From Dryas octopetala (lineage: Eukaryota > Streptophyta > Magnoliopsida > Rosales > Rosaceae), in NCBI GenBank assembly GCA_963921425.1, contig OY992838.1:11780001-11844000 (forward strand): a DNA stretch of 64,000 nt. The letters are read 5' to 3'. Each line of letters starts with the position of its first letter. Position 1 is the first letter of the stretch. Of the stretch, positions 12,940 through 24,900 are shown in pieces. The notes under the pieces were generated by a model. The model worked only from the letters and a program-made list of their open reading frames with translations, was not told the DNA's origin and made no database searches. The position numbers were made by a program, and so were the translations under genes.

Positions 12940-13870
12940 GGGTATGTTTATTAAATTGGAATCGGAATGAGCATGAATTAGAATGAACATGAATCGTAAT
13001 CAGCTATTTTTATTAATGTGTTTACTAACTGTTATGAATGAGAATGAAAATAAAGTTGATTTCCATAAACGTGTTTACTAACTAGTAGGAATCAGAATAA
13101 AAATGAGTTTGATTACTAAAATGCCCTTATACAACATCCATTATATTTTTTAGATGCTATTTATTAATCACAATTTTTTAAATGATAAATATTCATTTTA
13201 CTACTATTTATATTTCTAGCAACTATTTATTTATCCATTATATTTATTAATCACAATTTTAATATTCACAATTTTAGTATTTGTATTTATTAATATTCAC
13301 AATTTTAATATTTTTATTTATTAATCCATTTGCTAACTATTTATATTTACAATTTTAATATACTTTACAATTTATTTCTATCAACTATTTAATATTCACA
13401 ATTTTTTTAATCCATTATATTTCTATCAAATTTTTAATCCATTATATTTATTAATCACAATTTTGTAAATGATAAATATTCAAAAAGATGAATATTTATT
13501 TAAATATTCATTTTAAATGATAAAATTAAGGATATTTTTTGTTTTTCATAAAAAATGTGGGGGCATTTTGGACATAAAAATTTCATTCCGATTTCCCCTC
13601 CTTCATTTCGGAGCCCCCCTAAGGAATCTCATTCTCATTCCTGATTTTGGTGGGCCCCACATGCATTCATTTTCCCCTCCAAGTTTAGTAAATAAGGGAA
13701 TGAGAATCATTCTCATTCTCAACTGTTAAATAGACAAGGGAATGATAATCATTCTCATTCCCAACTGTTAAGTAAACACGGGAATAAGAATGAGAATGAT
13801 TCCCAAATGTTAGTAAACATAGGAATGAGAATCATTTTCATGCTCTCATTCCCTTTAGGTAAACATGCCC
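12940..13870. mobile_element. Tourist-like (PIF/Harbinger) MITE nested in the CACTA
   Basis: The ends are GGGTATGTTTATTAAATTGG and the inverse of GGGCATGTTTACCTAAAGGG. Both sides are flanked by TTA (12937-12939 and 13871-13873), the 3-bp duplication expected of PIF/Harbinger elements. Subterminal regions repeat GGAATGAGAATGATT-like words many times, and the core is almost pure A/T with repeated CACAATTTTAATATT. It is 931 bp and non-coding. Confidence 0.88.
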
Positions 13871-13943
13871 TTAAGATATTAACACTAACATGCAATGCAC
13901 AAAATGAACACAAATCTAATATATCAACACATCAACATACAAC

Positions 13944-14000
13944 CACAAAAAAAAAAAAAAACAAAAAACAAAAAACAAAAAAAATATATATATATATATC
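13944..14000. repeat. A-rich and TA simple sequence
   Basis: A run of A with occasional C, followed by a TA microsatellite, inside the CACTA element. No function is apparent. Confidence 0.8.
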
Positions 14001-14879
14001 TAAGGCATAGAAAAACCTTGTTGCCAAATCAAAATCTTTAGCCAAACCTTGTTGCACCAAAGGATTAACATGGGTTGGCCTGCAAAATAAACACAAAAAT
14101 CAAATATTAAATTTAAATCAAATCTTAAATCAATGACCCAAATCAAAGGCTAAATTGAAAAATCAACCTAAAACTCAAAGTATGCACATAATTGAGTTCC
14201 AAATAAGAGGAACCCAAATCAAACCTAGCTACCAATCGATCTTTTCTCTGCAAATTGCCATTGCCGCACTTGAAAAGAAGAGGAACCATAAGAAATTAAG
14301 TTTAATATGCAGAAAATTAATTTTAAGAAGAAGAAGAAGAAGAAAATTTTCGGAAGAAAAGAGGAAGATCGAAATGAAATATATGAAGGCGAAAATAAGA
14401 AGAAGAAAGAAGGAGAAAGAAGGAGAAGAAAGTGGAGAGGAAGAAAAAAGAGAAGATGAAATGAAGAGGGGAGGTGTCACATGAATTAGGTCAAGAGCTA
14501 TCTTGGCAGTTTAGGTCGCCATAAATAAATAAAAAATAAAAATACTGGCGGCCTAATCTGACAAGATTGACTTAGGAGCAATTTTGGCGGTTTGGACCGC
14601 AAGAAACAAATAAAAAAATAAAAAATATATATTTGATGGCGGTCCAATCCGACAAGATTGAGTTCCACCGCCAACTGGACTTTTGATGGGCGGGAATTTT
14701 CCCGCTTACTTATTCCTGTGGGATAGAACCGCCACAACTAGAAATCATGGTGGTCCAATCTGCCACATCTGAGCAATCCTGGCGGACCAAAACTTCCGCC
14801 ATGAATTCTTGAGCATTTCTGGCGGACAGATCTAATATGCTAGCATTGTCCGCCAAGAATAACAGAATTTGTAGTAGTG

Positions 14880-16369
14880 AAACTAGCATAAAGCAAAAGT
14901 GCAATCTTTTACCATTACATTTTTCAACATAAGCGTGTTTGCTTGAAATGAAACTTCGAGTTATTATATTGCTTCCAAGAGTAGTCTAAGTTTAACACCA
15001 TCCCTCACTCTTGTCTTCCCACCACTCCAGGAACTTAGTTTGTGCAGCCAAGGTGTCCGACCTGTAAAGTTGCAGCCAGTGGTATGCAATTTCATGTCCA
15101 AATGTCCATCCCAAAACACCTCCAGCACCTCAAAAATACAATAGGATTCAGATTGCTTGAAATTATTCCCAATCTATCACATCACAACCTTCTATATGCT
15201 ATCCAAAACATTCTATCTTTAATTGTATCATTAAGCCATTTGAAATTGCAAGTTAAATTATCCATACAGATGTCATATACACTACCGAGCTCATCTAGTA
15301 AGATCAGAGTGTCGTTAATTTCTATCAAGCAATGTTATTGACATCTTTCCACACACACAAAAAAAAATGTTACACTGATATCTTCATAATCTATAGAGTA
15401 TAAATGTGCATAAGCTCATTTGATATTGTATGAGCCAAAGTTGCAGTAAAATGAAATACAATGTCTTCTCGATCATCTCTTCTCAGTTATGAACTTCTAA
15501 TATCTGGAGTATAAAGCATTGAACAGCAGACTATATGGAGTCTGGCTTTTGGAAAAGGAAAACATTTCCAGAAACAAAAAACCAAAAACCAGATTACAAG
15601 GATTACAACTGAGTTACAATAAAAAATCTATCACAGCATATGGACCTTAAGATTGCAGGACACAGTGTCAACGTTGTCAACAACACAGGGTCCTGGTTTA
15701 CAGTGAACTTCACATAATAGTTTTTTTTTTCTTTTTTTTTTCTTTCTATAAGAATTTCATATAATACTTAATCATGTCTATTTTGAATTGTTTTTTAATA
15801 TATAAGAAAATCGGTTTTTTGGAAATACATGCACACTCATGTATATGGGAAGCATACAGAAACCAAGAATGAAGAGAAAAAAAAAATGTGTACCAATTTA
15901 TATGTAAGTTTTTTCCAGAAATTTATATTTTAAGAACATAGATGAACAATGCAGGCCAAGAATACAGAAGAAACATCAGAAAGAAAGAATGAACAAGACA
16001 ACTTTAAAAATACAATAGGGGACCTGACTGAAGCAGCTGTAATTAAATTGGAAATATATATATGTTTTTCATACCAATGGATATCTTTCTAATTCTTATA
16101 AAAGTTGATATCTTTTCTTCTCATAGAAATCCATGTTAGTCCATTCTATCATAGCCAACTGAATAAGCACTAGCAATATTTGCCAGTAAACATGGACTTA
16201 GTACGGGAATTAGATGTGGCTGTGTCCAAAGTATTAGAAGCGCCTATTTTCGAAAAACAAACTTGAAGTGTTATTAGCAGTTGTTTTACCCATGTGATGT
16301 CATGTTAACACAGGTACAGTAGGTAAGATGAGGTTCTGTTTAAAGAAAAAGGTTGACTTAAAAAAACCT
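14880..16369. other. Right flank of the CACTA, no confident gene
   Basis: The minus strand around 15340-15100 contains a short coherent frame (DELGSVYDICMDNL and onward to a stop after AYRRL) that looks like decayed coding sequence, but I recognise no family. The rest is AT-rich, with T and A runs. If real, this and the weak frame at 10413-10598 could be pieces of one gene split by the CACTA. Confidence 0.35.
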
Positions 16370-18060
16370 ATATATATATAAATATATCAAGTAATGGCAG
16401 CCTCAATTGAAATTATCATGGAAATCTTCCCACATGTATAGTTGCTCATATCTTCCTCTTCATCATAATCGTTAGTGAAAGACATCCTGAAATAGAGTGT
16501 GATTGAAGCAGAGTGTGATTGAAGTAGAGGTTTAGTAATGATATTTATAGAGATACATGTGAAATCAAATATAACGATATATCCAACGAACTAGCTAGGT
16601 TTGTTGTAATGTAAACGTGAAATCTAAACGAATCAGAATCTTATCATTTTGAAAACTTAAATGAATTAGAATCTTATTATATTGGAAATGTAAAGGAATC
16701 CGAGGCATATTTAATAATAGGATGTTTTATTTCAATTCGTAATACTACACGACATAAAGTATACACATATTGATGAAACACACACAAATATAAAGTAGAC
16801 GACAAACATAATTGAAAATACAATGAAGCATTAGTCATATGGTGAAAAGTTAGTGTTGGGGAAGTACCCTCCCGAGCGTGACGTGCCCTGATTGGTCTTG
16901 TTAGTAGCACTTGCATTCTATTTTGCCACAATTTCACGCTGTTGTGCCTCCCAAAATGCTCGTTGTTCTCCGAGCATGTTGATGAGGTCCATTTTCATAA
17001 CCTTGAAGTCTTGTTGCTTTTGTTTGAAATCGGTATGCTCTTTGATCAATTGCTAGCGTGAAGAAGACATCGCTTTCTGCTATTGGCAAAAGGTCCTGAT
17101 ACTCTCGACAATTTCACCCGCTTGGGTATCATCTTGTCTGACCCTTTGACTTGTTTTTGCCAAGTGGCCTCAGGCGATCAACTATCGCCAAGTGGTTGAA
17201 AGGTCGAAGCAGCCTCATCTGCACTCAATTGAATCGCTTCAGCATCGGCATCGACATCAGTGGGGTTGTCGGCCTCAGTGGGGGTGTCTGTTTGAGTGCC
17301 CAACGATTCATGTTGCCATTTTACAAAGTGCTGCATCTTGGCAAAACAATGATGCCAACCAAAAGGACGATTTGTTGGGTGGGTTGCTTGGTATCGTGCG
17401 TTGGCAAAGCTCACCTAGTAATCTGAAAACAAATTAATGAATTATAAATGGTATAAAAATATTTGAATTTAATTAACAAAAAAAGTCACCACATCAATTT
17501 GGCTTTGCCCGTTAGTGCGTGATTGTTCCACCGCAAAGATACATTTATGATATTTCGAGATGGCTTGCCCTATCTTCTTGAAGTGAGCTATGACCGCCTC
17601 AATTTGTCTCCCATTAGCCACGGCTCGAGAGCAATTTTGAATAAAATGATCGTACACTTTACGCAAAAAATCATTGTTTCTTTGATTGGAGCCGATTTCA
17701 CAATATTTAGAGTATTGCATCCAAGCTACAACTAGAGCTACCTCTTCCTCATTGGACCAATTCTTCCCCTTTGGATTTACAATGATTGAAAAGAATAATT
17801 TTCTACAACAAGTGAGTATGCAAAAGATAGATGAGTGAGTGAAAAAGATAGATGTGCTAAAAAATGAGGTGTGAATGCTCAATTTATAGGAAAAGTGATG
17901 AAATAGTCGTTGAAATTTTTTTGTTTTCTTTTTTGTATTTTTTAATATAATTATAACGGTCAATTAATTAGAGTCATTGGATCATCAACGGATATATGAA
18001 AAAGAACGGTTTTTTTTTAAAGGGTAACAGTCGAATAATTGGGACTGTCCAGTTGCAACG
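16370..18060 (-). pseudogene. PIF/Harbinger-type ORF1 (Myb/NAM-associated) remnant
   Basis: On the minus strand a promoter-like segment (about 18060-17850) leads into a frame with GKNWSNEEEVALVVAWMQYS and NQRNNDFLRKVYDHF, then GRQIEAVIAHFKKIGQAI (17760-17470). This is the trihelix/SANT-like pattern of Pong/PIF ORF1 and NAM-associated proteins. After a likely intron (17415-17460) comes HCFAKMQHFVKWQHE, then a Glu/Asp-rich linker and a Gln/Lys coiled coil ending at 16919. Stops interrupt it. Further downstream, 16482 leftwards reads MSFTNDYDEEEDMSNYTCG, possibly a truncated start of the transposase ORF2. No terminal repeats were identified. Confidence 0.6.
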
Positions 18061-19006
18061 GTCCTTTAATTTGGACTATGCTCCCCTTCACGCGCACAGG
18101 TGGGCGGTAAAGGACAACCACTGCGTGCAATAGTGGCATGCTGGCCACTTTTTGCCTCCCCTTCATTTTACCAAATTGTCCTCCATCTTTTACTCAATTC
18201 CTTTAAAACCGACATCTCCAATTCTATGCAAAAGGGCTTCTCAGTCATTTTGCCTACCCGATTTTTGAACTCATTTTTTCTCCCACATGGGTGGGCCCCA
18301 CCAACCCATTACCCTTAGCTCAAATAGCCCTCACCCAGACCCATGCTTTGCCCTCACTTATCACTTTCAAATGGGTTCACTCTTAATTCTCCGGCCCACT
18401 ACAAGAGCGCAAAAACTCATACAACACTCTCACTCTCACTCTCACCACTGCTAACATATGTCATATTAAAAACAAAGAAGAAAATAGAACTCATACTAGC
18501 TGTAAGAACTAAGAAGTGAGACAAAACTAAACGGGACATCTTGTATTATAACACACGAGTTTCCCATAATTTCTCACCATTTGTAAAGAATTCTCTAAGC
18601 AACCAAACATTGAAAAGGTAAAAAAATAAAAAAAGGATTCTTTATCTAGGAAACAAAATGACAAAGATTCTTAAGCCTAAAACTAACTGGCCCGCTTTTT
18701 GCTAAATTAAAAAAGTCTGCATCTGTTCATCCATATTATTCACGCGTTATCTTTTTTATAAAATTACCAAAAAGGATATTTTATAAACAAAGAAAGAAGG
18801 AGCCATAACAGCCCTATCTCCCAAGAAACCCACATGTGGGGTGTTGCAAATTGATGGGCAAAGCTCTTTTGATCATCGCAATTGTTTTGCATTTCCATTA
18901 TCTTAGATTTTACAATCCTTTGAGTTCTAAGCTCATCTCTCTTTTCCTTACGACTGTAAGAATTGCAAAAATACATGTTCTAAAATTTCATCTGTTGTGA
19001 TCAAGG
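18061..19006. other. Intergenic region, no gene recognised
   Basis: No gene-like frame with known motifs. The sequence at about 18075-18420 is pyrimidine-rich on the plus strand and somewhat repeat-like. Confidence 0.4.
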
Positions 19007-19400
19007 ATAAAAATATTGAAAATTCTTAAATATCAGAAATCAAATTTACGGATATATAGATTTCAGTAGATATCGGTGTAATAAAGTTGAGTTAGATTTT
19101 GTTATTTTGTTGGTTTATTGTTGATTAATTAAGGTTAGTGGATGAATTTTGATCTAATTAAGGCTGAATTTGGTTTAATTTCATCATATTCCTCTTTTTC
19201 TTCCCTAATTTTGAAAATTAATTTTTATACAATTCTGCCAATATATACTGAAATTTTGTCGACATATACCGATATTATGTCGACATATAAAAATATTGGA
19301 GAAATATCGATTACAACCCATTTAAATATCAATAAATGAAATTAAGGATATCTCGGTGGATATATATATCGACGATATCGTGGATATTTTCATCCATGAT
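19007..19400. repeat. TATCG-rich dispersed repeat
   Basis: Words such as GATATATAGATTTC, ATATCGGTG, TCGACATATA, AAATATCGAT and GACGATATCGTGG recur here in both orientations. This resembles a dispersed plant repeat of short ATATCG palindromes. Boundaries and class are uncertain. Confidence 0.4.
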
Positions 19401-19480
19401 TGTGATTGAACATAATTCCACATCAACCGACTTTCTCCCTTGCCATCTCCCATGGCAGCTTGGTAGCCTATTTTTTGTTT

Positions 19481-20616
19481 GGGAAATTCTATGTATACGC
19501 AACAATTTTCTTTTCTTACCCAACAAAATATTTGACCATGCATGAACCATTATATCCCACGATGAAATGACCATTGAGGACAAATTATGTTTAAAATAAA
19601 AAAACCTAATTTTCTTTCTATACCTAACCATTGATCAACTGCACTGTCATTGTCGTTCTCAAACTCACTTTCAAAACCAACTCCAAATCCTAAATAATTT
19701 GTGTCCGCATAGAATCCAAACAAGGTTTTTTAGACGAATGCAAAGTGAAATCATTCATTGGGAGCCTCCAAATAAGGTATGTGTGCATTTTTTTTTTTTT
19801 GCAATTTTTCATGCATGACACCCTAGAAAATTTATAGTTCACGTTTCATTTAGTGGGCTAGTATTGAACATGATAACAAATTTTGGTGGGTGTCAACCGA
19901 ATGGACCATTCGGCAGGCAGGCAATCACCGAACAACATAATCTCATTCGGTGGGAATCCGCCAAACAACTAATAAGTACTCGAAACCCTCCCACTGAATA
20001 TACATAAGAAGCAAAAAATTTTTGAGTCATTCGGTGGGAGTGTTTCAAAAATGCTGCTAAATATTTTCATCATATTCCGTATATCAGTACCAAGCGAACT
20101 CACGCCATGATCATGCCATCAACCTCATAAACCCACAAAAAAATCAAATTATTGTTTTTCAAATTCATACAAAAACATTGTATTTGTCAACAAGAATGAA
20201 AAATCTATCCCTTAAACATAGAAAAGTTACCTAATTGATGAAAAATTTAAAAACTTTAGGGTTGCCACAGAGAGGTTGCTGTGAGATGGGTTGCTACGAT
20301 TTGGTAGGGGTGGTGGCGGCAGAAGACGGTTGCGGTAGACGGAGCGAACGCTGCAGGGGAAAGGGGCCTTGCACAGGTGGTGGTAGTGGTGGGTCTAGTT
20401 GGGCGTAACTTGAGTTTGGATTTTGGTATGTTGAGTGTGAGATCAGTTATTTTAGGTTACAATAGAAATTTCAATGTTAGTGTTGGGTATTCAAAATTGA
20501 GAGTATAATAGTCAATTGGGTTGAGTATAATAAGAAAATGAATAAATTAAAAAGTTAATGATGGGTGTAGTGAGAAGATTGGGTAAGAAATTTGTTGAGT
20601 ATAAATAGAAATTCCC
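19481..20616. mobile_element. 1.14-kb TIR element, family of the copy at 60217
   Basis: The left end GGGAAATTCTATGTATACGC and right end (inverse of GGGAATTTCTA) match the ends of 60217-61175. The region after the left end (CCCAACAAAATATTTGACCATG, then GACCATTGAGGACAAAT) matches the opposite end of that copy, so the two lie in opposite orientations. The flanks TTTTTGTTT and TTTATGTAT match at 7 of 9 positions, a degenerate 9-bp duplication. The core at 19890-20050 carries ATTCGGTGGG / CCGAAT words in both orientations. Confidence 0.75.
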
Positions 20617-20753
20617 TTTATGTATTTTTCTTTTTAAGGTTAAGGTTAAAAATGGGAGGAGGAATGGGGAAGAGACTACGTAGAAGATAAAAAGGGTAGA
20701 GATAATTTGGGAATAATAATGGGTGAGATAAGTAATTGGTGTTTCTAAAAGAA

Positions 20754-21358
20754 GGCTGCTATATGCATACAACACACTTTTTTTTCCTCTCATTACACAC
20801 TCTTCACTCTTACACACCTTATACTATTTTTTTCATTTTTTTAATTTCTTACTAAACACCCCCAAAATTCCCAATAACCCCTACACAGAAAAATTAAAAA
20901 AAAAAAAATTAAAAAACACCCTAATACCCGACCCACCCTTGCACACAACCGTCAAATGTCGCCGAATTCTGTCACAGGCGCACCTCCTCCTCCCTCTCTC
21001 TTTCTCTTCCCTCTCTCTTTTTCTTTCTATCTTTTGTAATCCTCTTGTCGGCCTCCCTTTCCGTCCGGCAAGGGGGTTGCGAAAGTGAGAAAGTGAAAGA
21101 GCATAGAGAAGAGAAGGAGAAAGATAGAAAGAGAAAAAGAGAGGGCAAGAGGAAGGAGGAGATGCGTTGCCGGCTAGGACGGTGGTGGGTGGGAGTAGGG
21201 CGACAAGAGCATGAATCGGCAGTTCATTTTTTTTGGTTGTTTTGTCATTTTTTCACTTTTTTGTCTTTTATGATAATTTAACTTTGTGTGTTTTTCGTCA
21301 TTTCACAAAATAGTTAAATGGATGTGTAATGAGAGGAAAAGAGGTGTATATAGTAGAG
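20754..21358. mobile_element. About 605-bp TIR element upstream of the Alfin-like gene
   Basis: The left end GGCTGCTATATGCATACAAC and following TTTTCCTCTCATTACACA are matched in inverse at 21320-21358. The core is rich in CT and GA blocks. The left end resembles GCTGCTATTTGCACACCC of the element at 39534, so the two may be related. No target duplication could be assigned. It lies about 600 bp upstream of the Alfin-like start codon. Confidence 0.6.
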
Positions 21359-21745
21359 AGAGCAAGTCTCTTCTAAAATTTGGAGGGGAAGGGGAAATAG
21401 GAATGGGCGTGGGAATAGTGCGAACAAAAAAAGCATGGCCGAGTAGCGGAGGGAGGGGAAAGAGAGAACAAAACAAATGTTTGTTTTTAGCTAATATTGA
21501 GAGAAAGCAATGTGAATGAATAGTAGCATTCCAAGTGAAAGGTAAAAACCCCTTATATTCATATATTTACTCATATCTCAACCCCTCCTTTAAATCATCC
21601 CATCCTATCCTACTCGCATTACTGGTCGTCGTTTAAAATATATTTCGTTGTCTCCGATTCCAGTCAGTCTTCCTTATACTTACAACTTACAAGAGCCAAG
21701 AGGAATACCCTTTTTCTTTTTTGTCTGTCTAATTTATATAACACA

Positions 21746-21756
21746 TATATATAAAT
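21746..21756 (+). promoter_or_regulatory. Probable TATA box of the Alfin-like gene
   Basis: TATATATAAAT lies about 220 bp upstream of the ATG at 21969. This leaves a leader of about 190 nt that is rich in C/A and ACAGAGAC words. Position and sequence suit a plant TATA box, but no transcript data are available. Confidence 0.5.
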
Positions 21757-21968
21757 TCAACCAACAATTAAAATCCCCAATTCGCCAAACCAACAAACCC
21801 TAATTTCCCCATTCCAGAAGAAGAATATCCAATTCAATTTCCACCACCATGTCTCTCTGATAATTCCCTCTCGCACCCGTATTCTCCGACTGGTGGTGTC
21901 AGTTGAAATTGAGATTGAGATTGAAAGACACACACAGAGACACAGACACAGACAGAGAGAGCACAACA

Positions 21969-24900
21969 ATGGAGGGCATACCGCACCCAGTACCTCGAAC
22001 AGTGGAGGAAGTCTTCAGCGACTTCAGAGGCAGACGCACCGGTTTGATTAAGGCCCTCACCACTGGTTCGTCCGCTTTCTTCTTCTTCTTCTTCTTCTCC
22101 TCTTACATATCTATCTGCGTTGAAAGAGATATGTGGGTCTCTTTCAATTTCCTCCACATGAATTTACTTTCTTTTTTTTTTTTTTAATTTTTTCAGACGT
22201 TCAGAAGTTTTTCCAGCAGTGCGATCCTGGTGGGTTTCTCTTTTCTTTTCCTTATGTGTATGCTTTCCGATTTTTGCAGTAAGGGTCATTTTGTTGTGTT
22301 AATTTTCATTTATGTGCTTGTTTCATTTTGAATTTCTAATTATTGGGTTTTATTTATAATGTGAATTAGCTGCACCAATGGCATGAATAAAATCCCGAAT
22401 CTCTCTTTAGTTGCATTTGTTGGCTGTAGAAAAAAAACTTACTGTATTAAGAAGTAAAACATACTTTCCAAAATTAACTTGTTTGGAGGTTTTGCTCATT
22501 GAATTTCATTACCTCATATACCCAGTACGCATGTTACTGTTAGAGAGCAAGGTCCAAAGCCAAATGTTATAAGTTCATGGTTTCTTTAGGCTGTTTAACA
22601 TCTGTCATATGTTTTGTAAGAGTTGTTTAAAATTTGAAGTCCTAAAGTAGGTGCATTAAAATGTAGTTTGATATGTATATTACTGTAAATTGGTTTCTGG
22701 TTAGATGGGTTTGAATATACCACCTTTTTCAGGTTGGTCTACAAGTAAGATCATGGTCAATACAATCAATTAGATGATTGGAGGTGAATTTGCCACCTTT
22801 GAGACTACTTCCATGATGGGTTCACTGTTATGTATATTGGTTTTTTCTTTTCTTCTACATAGGTTACATTATTGTGGATATTTAATGTTCATTGGATCCT
22901 GCTGCATGTTACCCAAAAAAAAAAACCTTTTTTTTTTCTCTTTTGAAGCAACTTATGCTCTGTGTTCCAAAATGAAAATTCCTAGTCACTTGATTTTTGA
23001 AGTTTTATATGTACACAGTCCTTTCCTATCAAAAAAAAAATATATATATATAGAGTTGTTACCATGTTTTTTATTACTTTTTACCTTTGTGTTTGGAGTA
23101 GTAAAATATTTAGAATAATTAATACCAAAATTATTAATTTTTTTTTTGTTTTTTTCTTCAAGTCTATATGAAAATGCTTTTTATATGCCTCATTTAATTT
23201 ATTGTTGAACGCATAACCAAAATGGTACTTGATGTGGAGTTGCTTTACAATGTGCTTCAGTATTTTAAGTGCTATTTTGACGCAATTTCAATAGCATTTC
23301 AAGTTTATGATTTTTGTTTGTTTTCATTTAACAAAATTTCTGTGATTATAGAGAAGGAGAATTTGTGTCTGTATGGACTTCCTAATGAGACATGGGAAGT
23401 TAACCTGCCTGTTGAGGAAGTGCCTCCTGAACTTCCTGAGCCAGCATTAGGTATAAACTTTGCTAGGGATGGGATGCAGGAGAAGGACTGGTTGTCACTG
23501 GTTGCAGTTCACAGCGATTCATGGTTACTTGCTGTTGCTTTCTATTTTGGTGCACGCTTTGGGTTTGGTAAGAATGAAAGGTACGAAATGGTTTTTCCTG
23601 TGCAGTGCGCACATAACATTTTTAATCTACAATATTAAAAAATTTCATTTGGAACAACTTTGTTATTTATCTATTATCAATCTTGGAAATAGAATTGAAA
23701 TGCCCAAGCCATATTGATGAATTGTAATCTAGCATACTCTTTTTGGTAATCCTATCATAACCTGATAATCATATGCAAAAATTTTTGCTCATTGAATCTA
23801 TTAATCCATCCTTGGTGATTCATATTATATGTTTTGTGATTAGCTGTCAGTTACACAGAAAAATCACTTCATATAAGATTTCTGCAGAAAATACTTTTAA
23901 GAGTCTTATTTTTTTCATTTGCTTCACTGTATGAGGCCGCATTTCCATGCTTTCTTCTTGCTTTGTGCAGTTATTATGTTGCTTAATGATATGTAGGACA
24001 TAGCCTACTGTAACATGGATGTTACAAGGGTTGGCTGCTGCATTGTATGTCATCACTAATTTGGACTCAAAACCCGGTTCTTTGAGTAGCTCCTGATTGA
24101 ACATTAATTGGTTTCTTCTCTATTATTCAATGATTGAATGACCGGCAACATATCTCTTTTTGCTTAAGATAATTGCTTATGTACTTCATGGTTCGTTTTT
24201 CTGAATAACTCTATACTTAAAATATCCTCAAGCTATCCTCGTGATTTTGTCTCAATACTTTTTTTTTTTTGTAAGGAAAACACACACACACACACACACA
24301 AACAAATTTTGATGATCCAGAAAGGTTGTTTGTGTGTGTGTGTGTTTTCCTTGCCATTATTATTAAGTATGTCCAAAGATGTATGTATTAGGTGCAGCAT
24401 TACGCTCTAGGAGAAAGCTAGCTTCCTCTTTTGCCCCCCTTCTGATACAGGATGCCAAAAGGAACTTAAGACTTGATAAATTGAATTTTCAAACAAACAT
24501 GCAGTAATTCTGCAGCCAAACCTCTTAGAATAGGTCCTAGTGTCTTTTCACTTACAAGGGTTTCTCTTATTCATATCTAAGTAGCTCACATTTATGGCTG
24601 CTTGTATTAGACAAGCATGCTGGCATGCCATACCATTGATAGAATTGAGGATGTTATTAGTACAGGATGATAAGTATTGTATTTTCTGCTGTTAAGAAGT
24701 AATCTTCTACTTAAAATATTGAGAACATCTGCTAGGATTCAACTTTCCTTGAACTATTCTGAGCACCACCTTTTCAGACTTCTCATTACATGGTTATAAT
24801 ATAAAGAAGTAAACGGATGAGTTAGTTACGTAAACATGAGGTGTTTTCTCCTCAAATTCTATAAATTACAACTGTTTACTGCAATATGTAGGTTTATGAT

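Larger units (their letters stand above)
10790..14879 (-). mobile_element. CACTA (En/Spm-type) transposon, 4.09 kb, decayed
   Basis: The left end reads CATTATTACAAAACACTC, a one-base variant of CACTATTACAAAACAC seen in the sister copy at 63452. The right end is the inverse of CACTACTACAAATTCTG. AAA flanks both ends (10787-10789 and 14880-14882), the expected 3-bp target duplication. Subterminal zones at 10800-11290 and 14510-14870 are dense in GGCGG/CCGCC and TCCGACA/TGTCGGA words in both orientations, typical of CACTA transposase-binding repeats. Transposase remnants lie on the minus strand. It has internal stops and a nested Tourist-like insertion, so it is non-autonomous. Confidence 0.9.

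Noticed and set aside
14155..14484. Lys/Arg/Glu-rich frame on the plus strand
   Set aside because: It is simple AAG/GAA repeat translated inside the CACTA element, with no domain.
18412..18440. CACTACAAGAG motif as a third CACTA end
   Set aside because: There are no subterminal GGCGG/TCCGACA repeats and no partner end or duplication.
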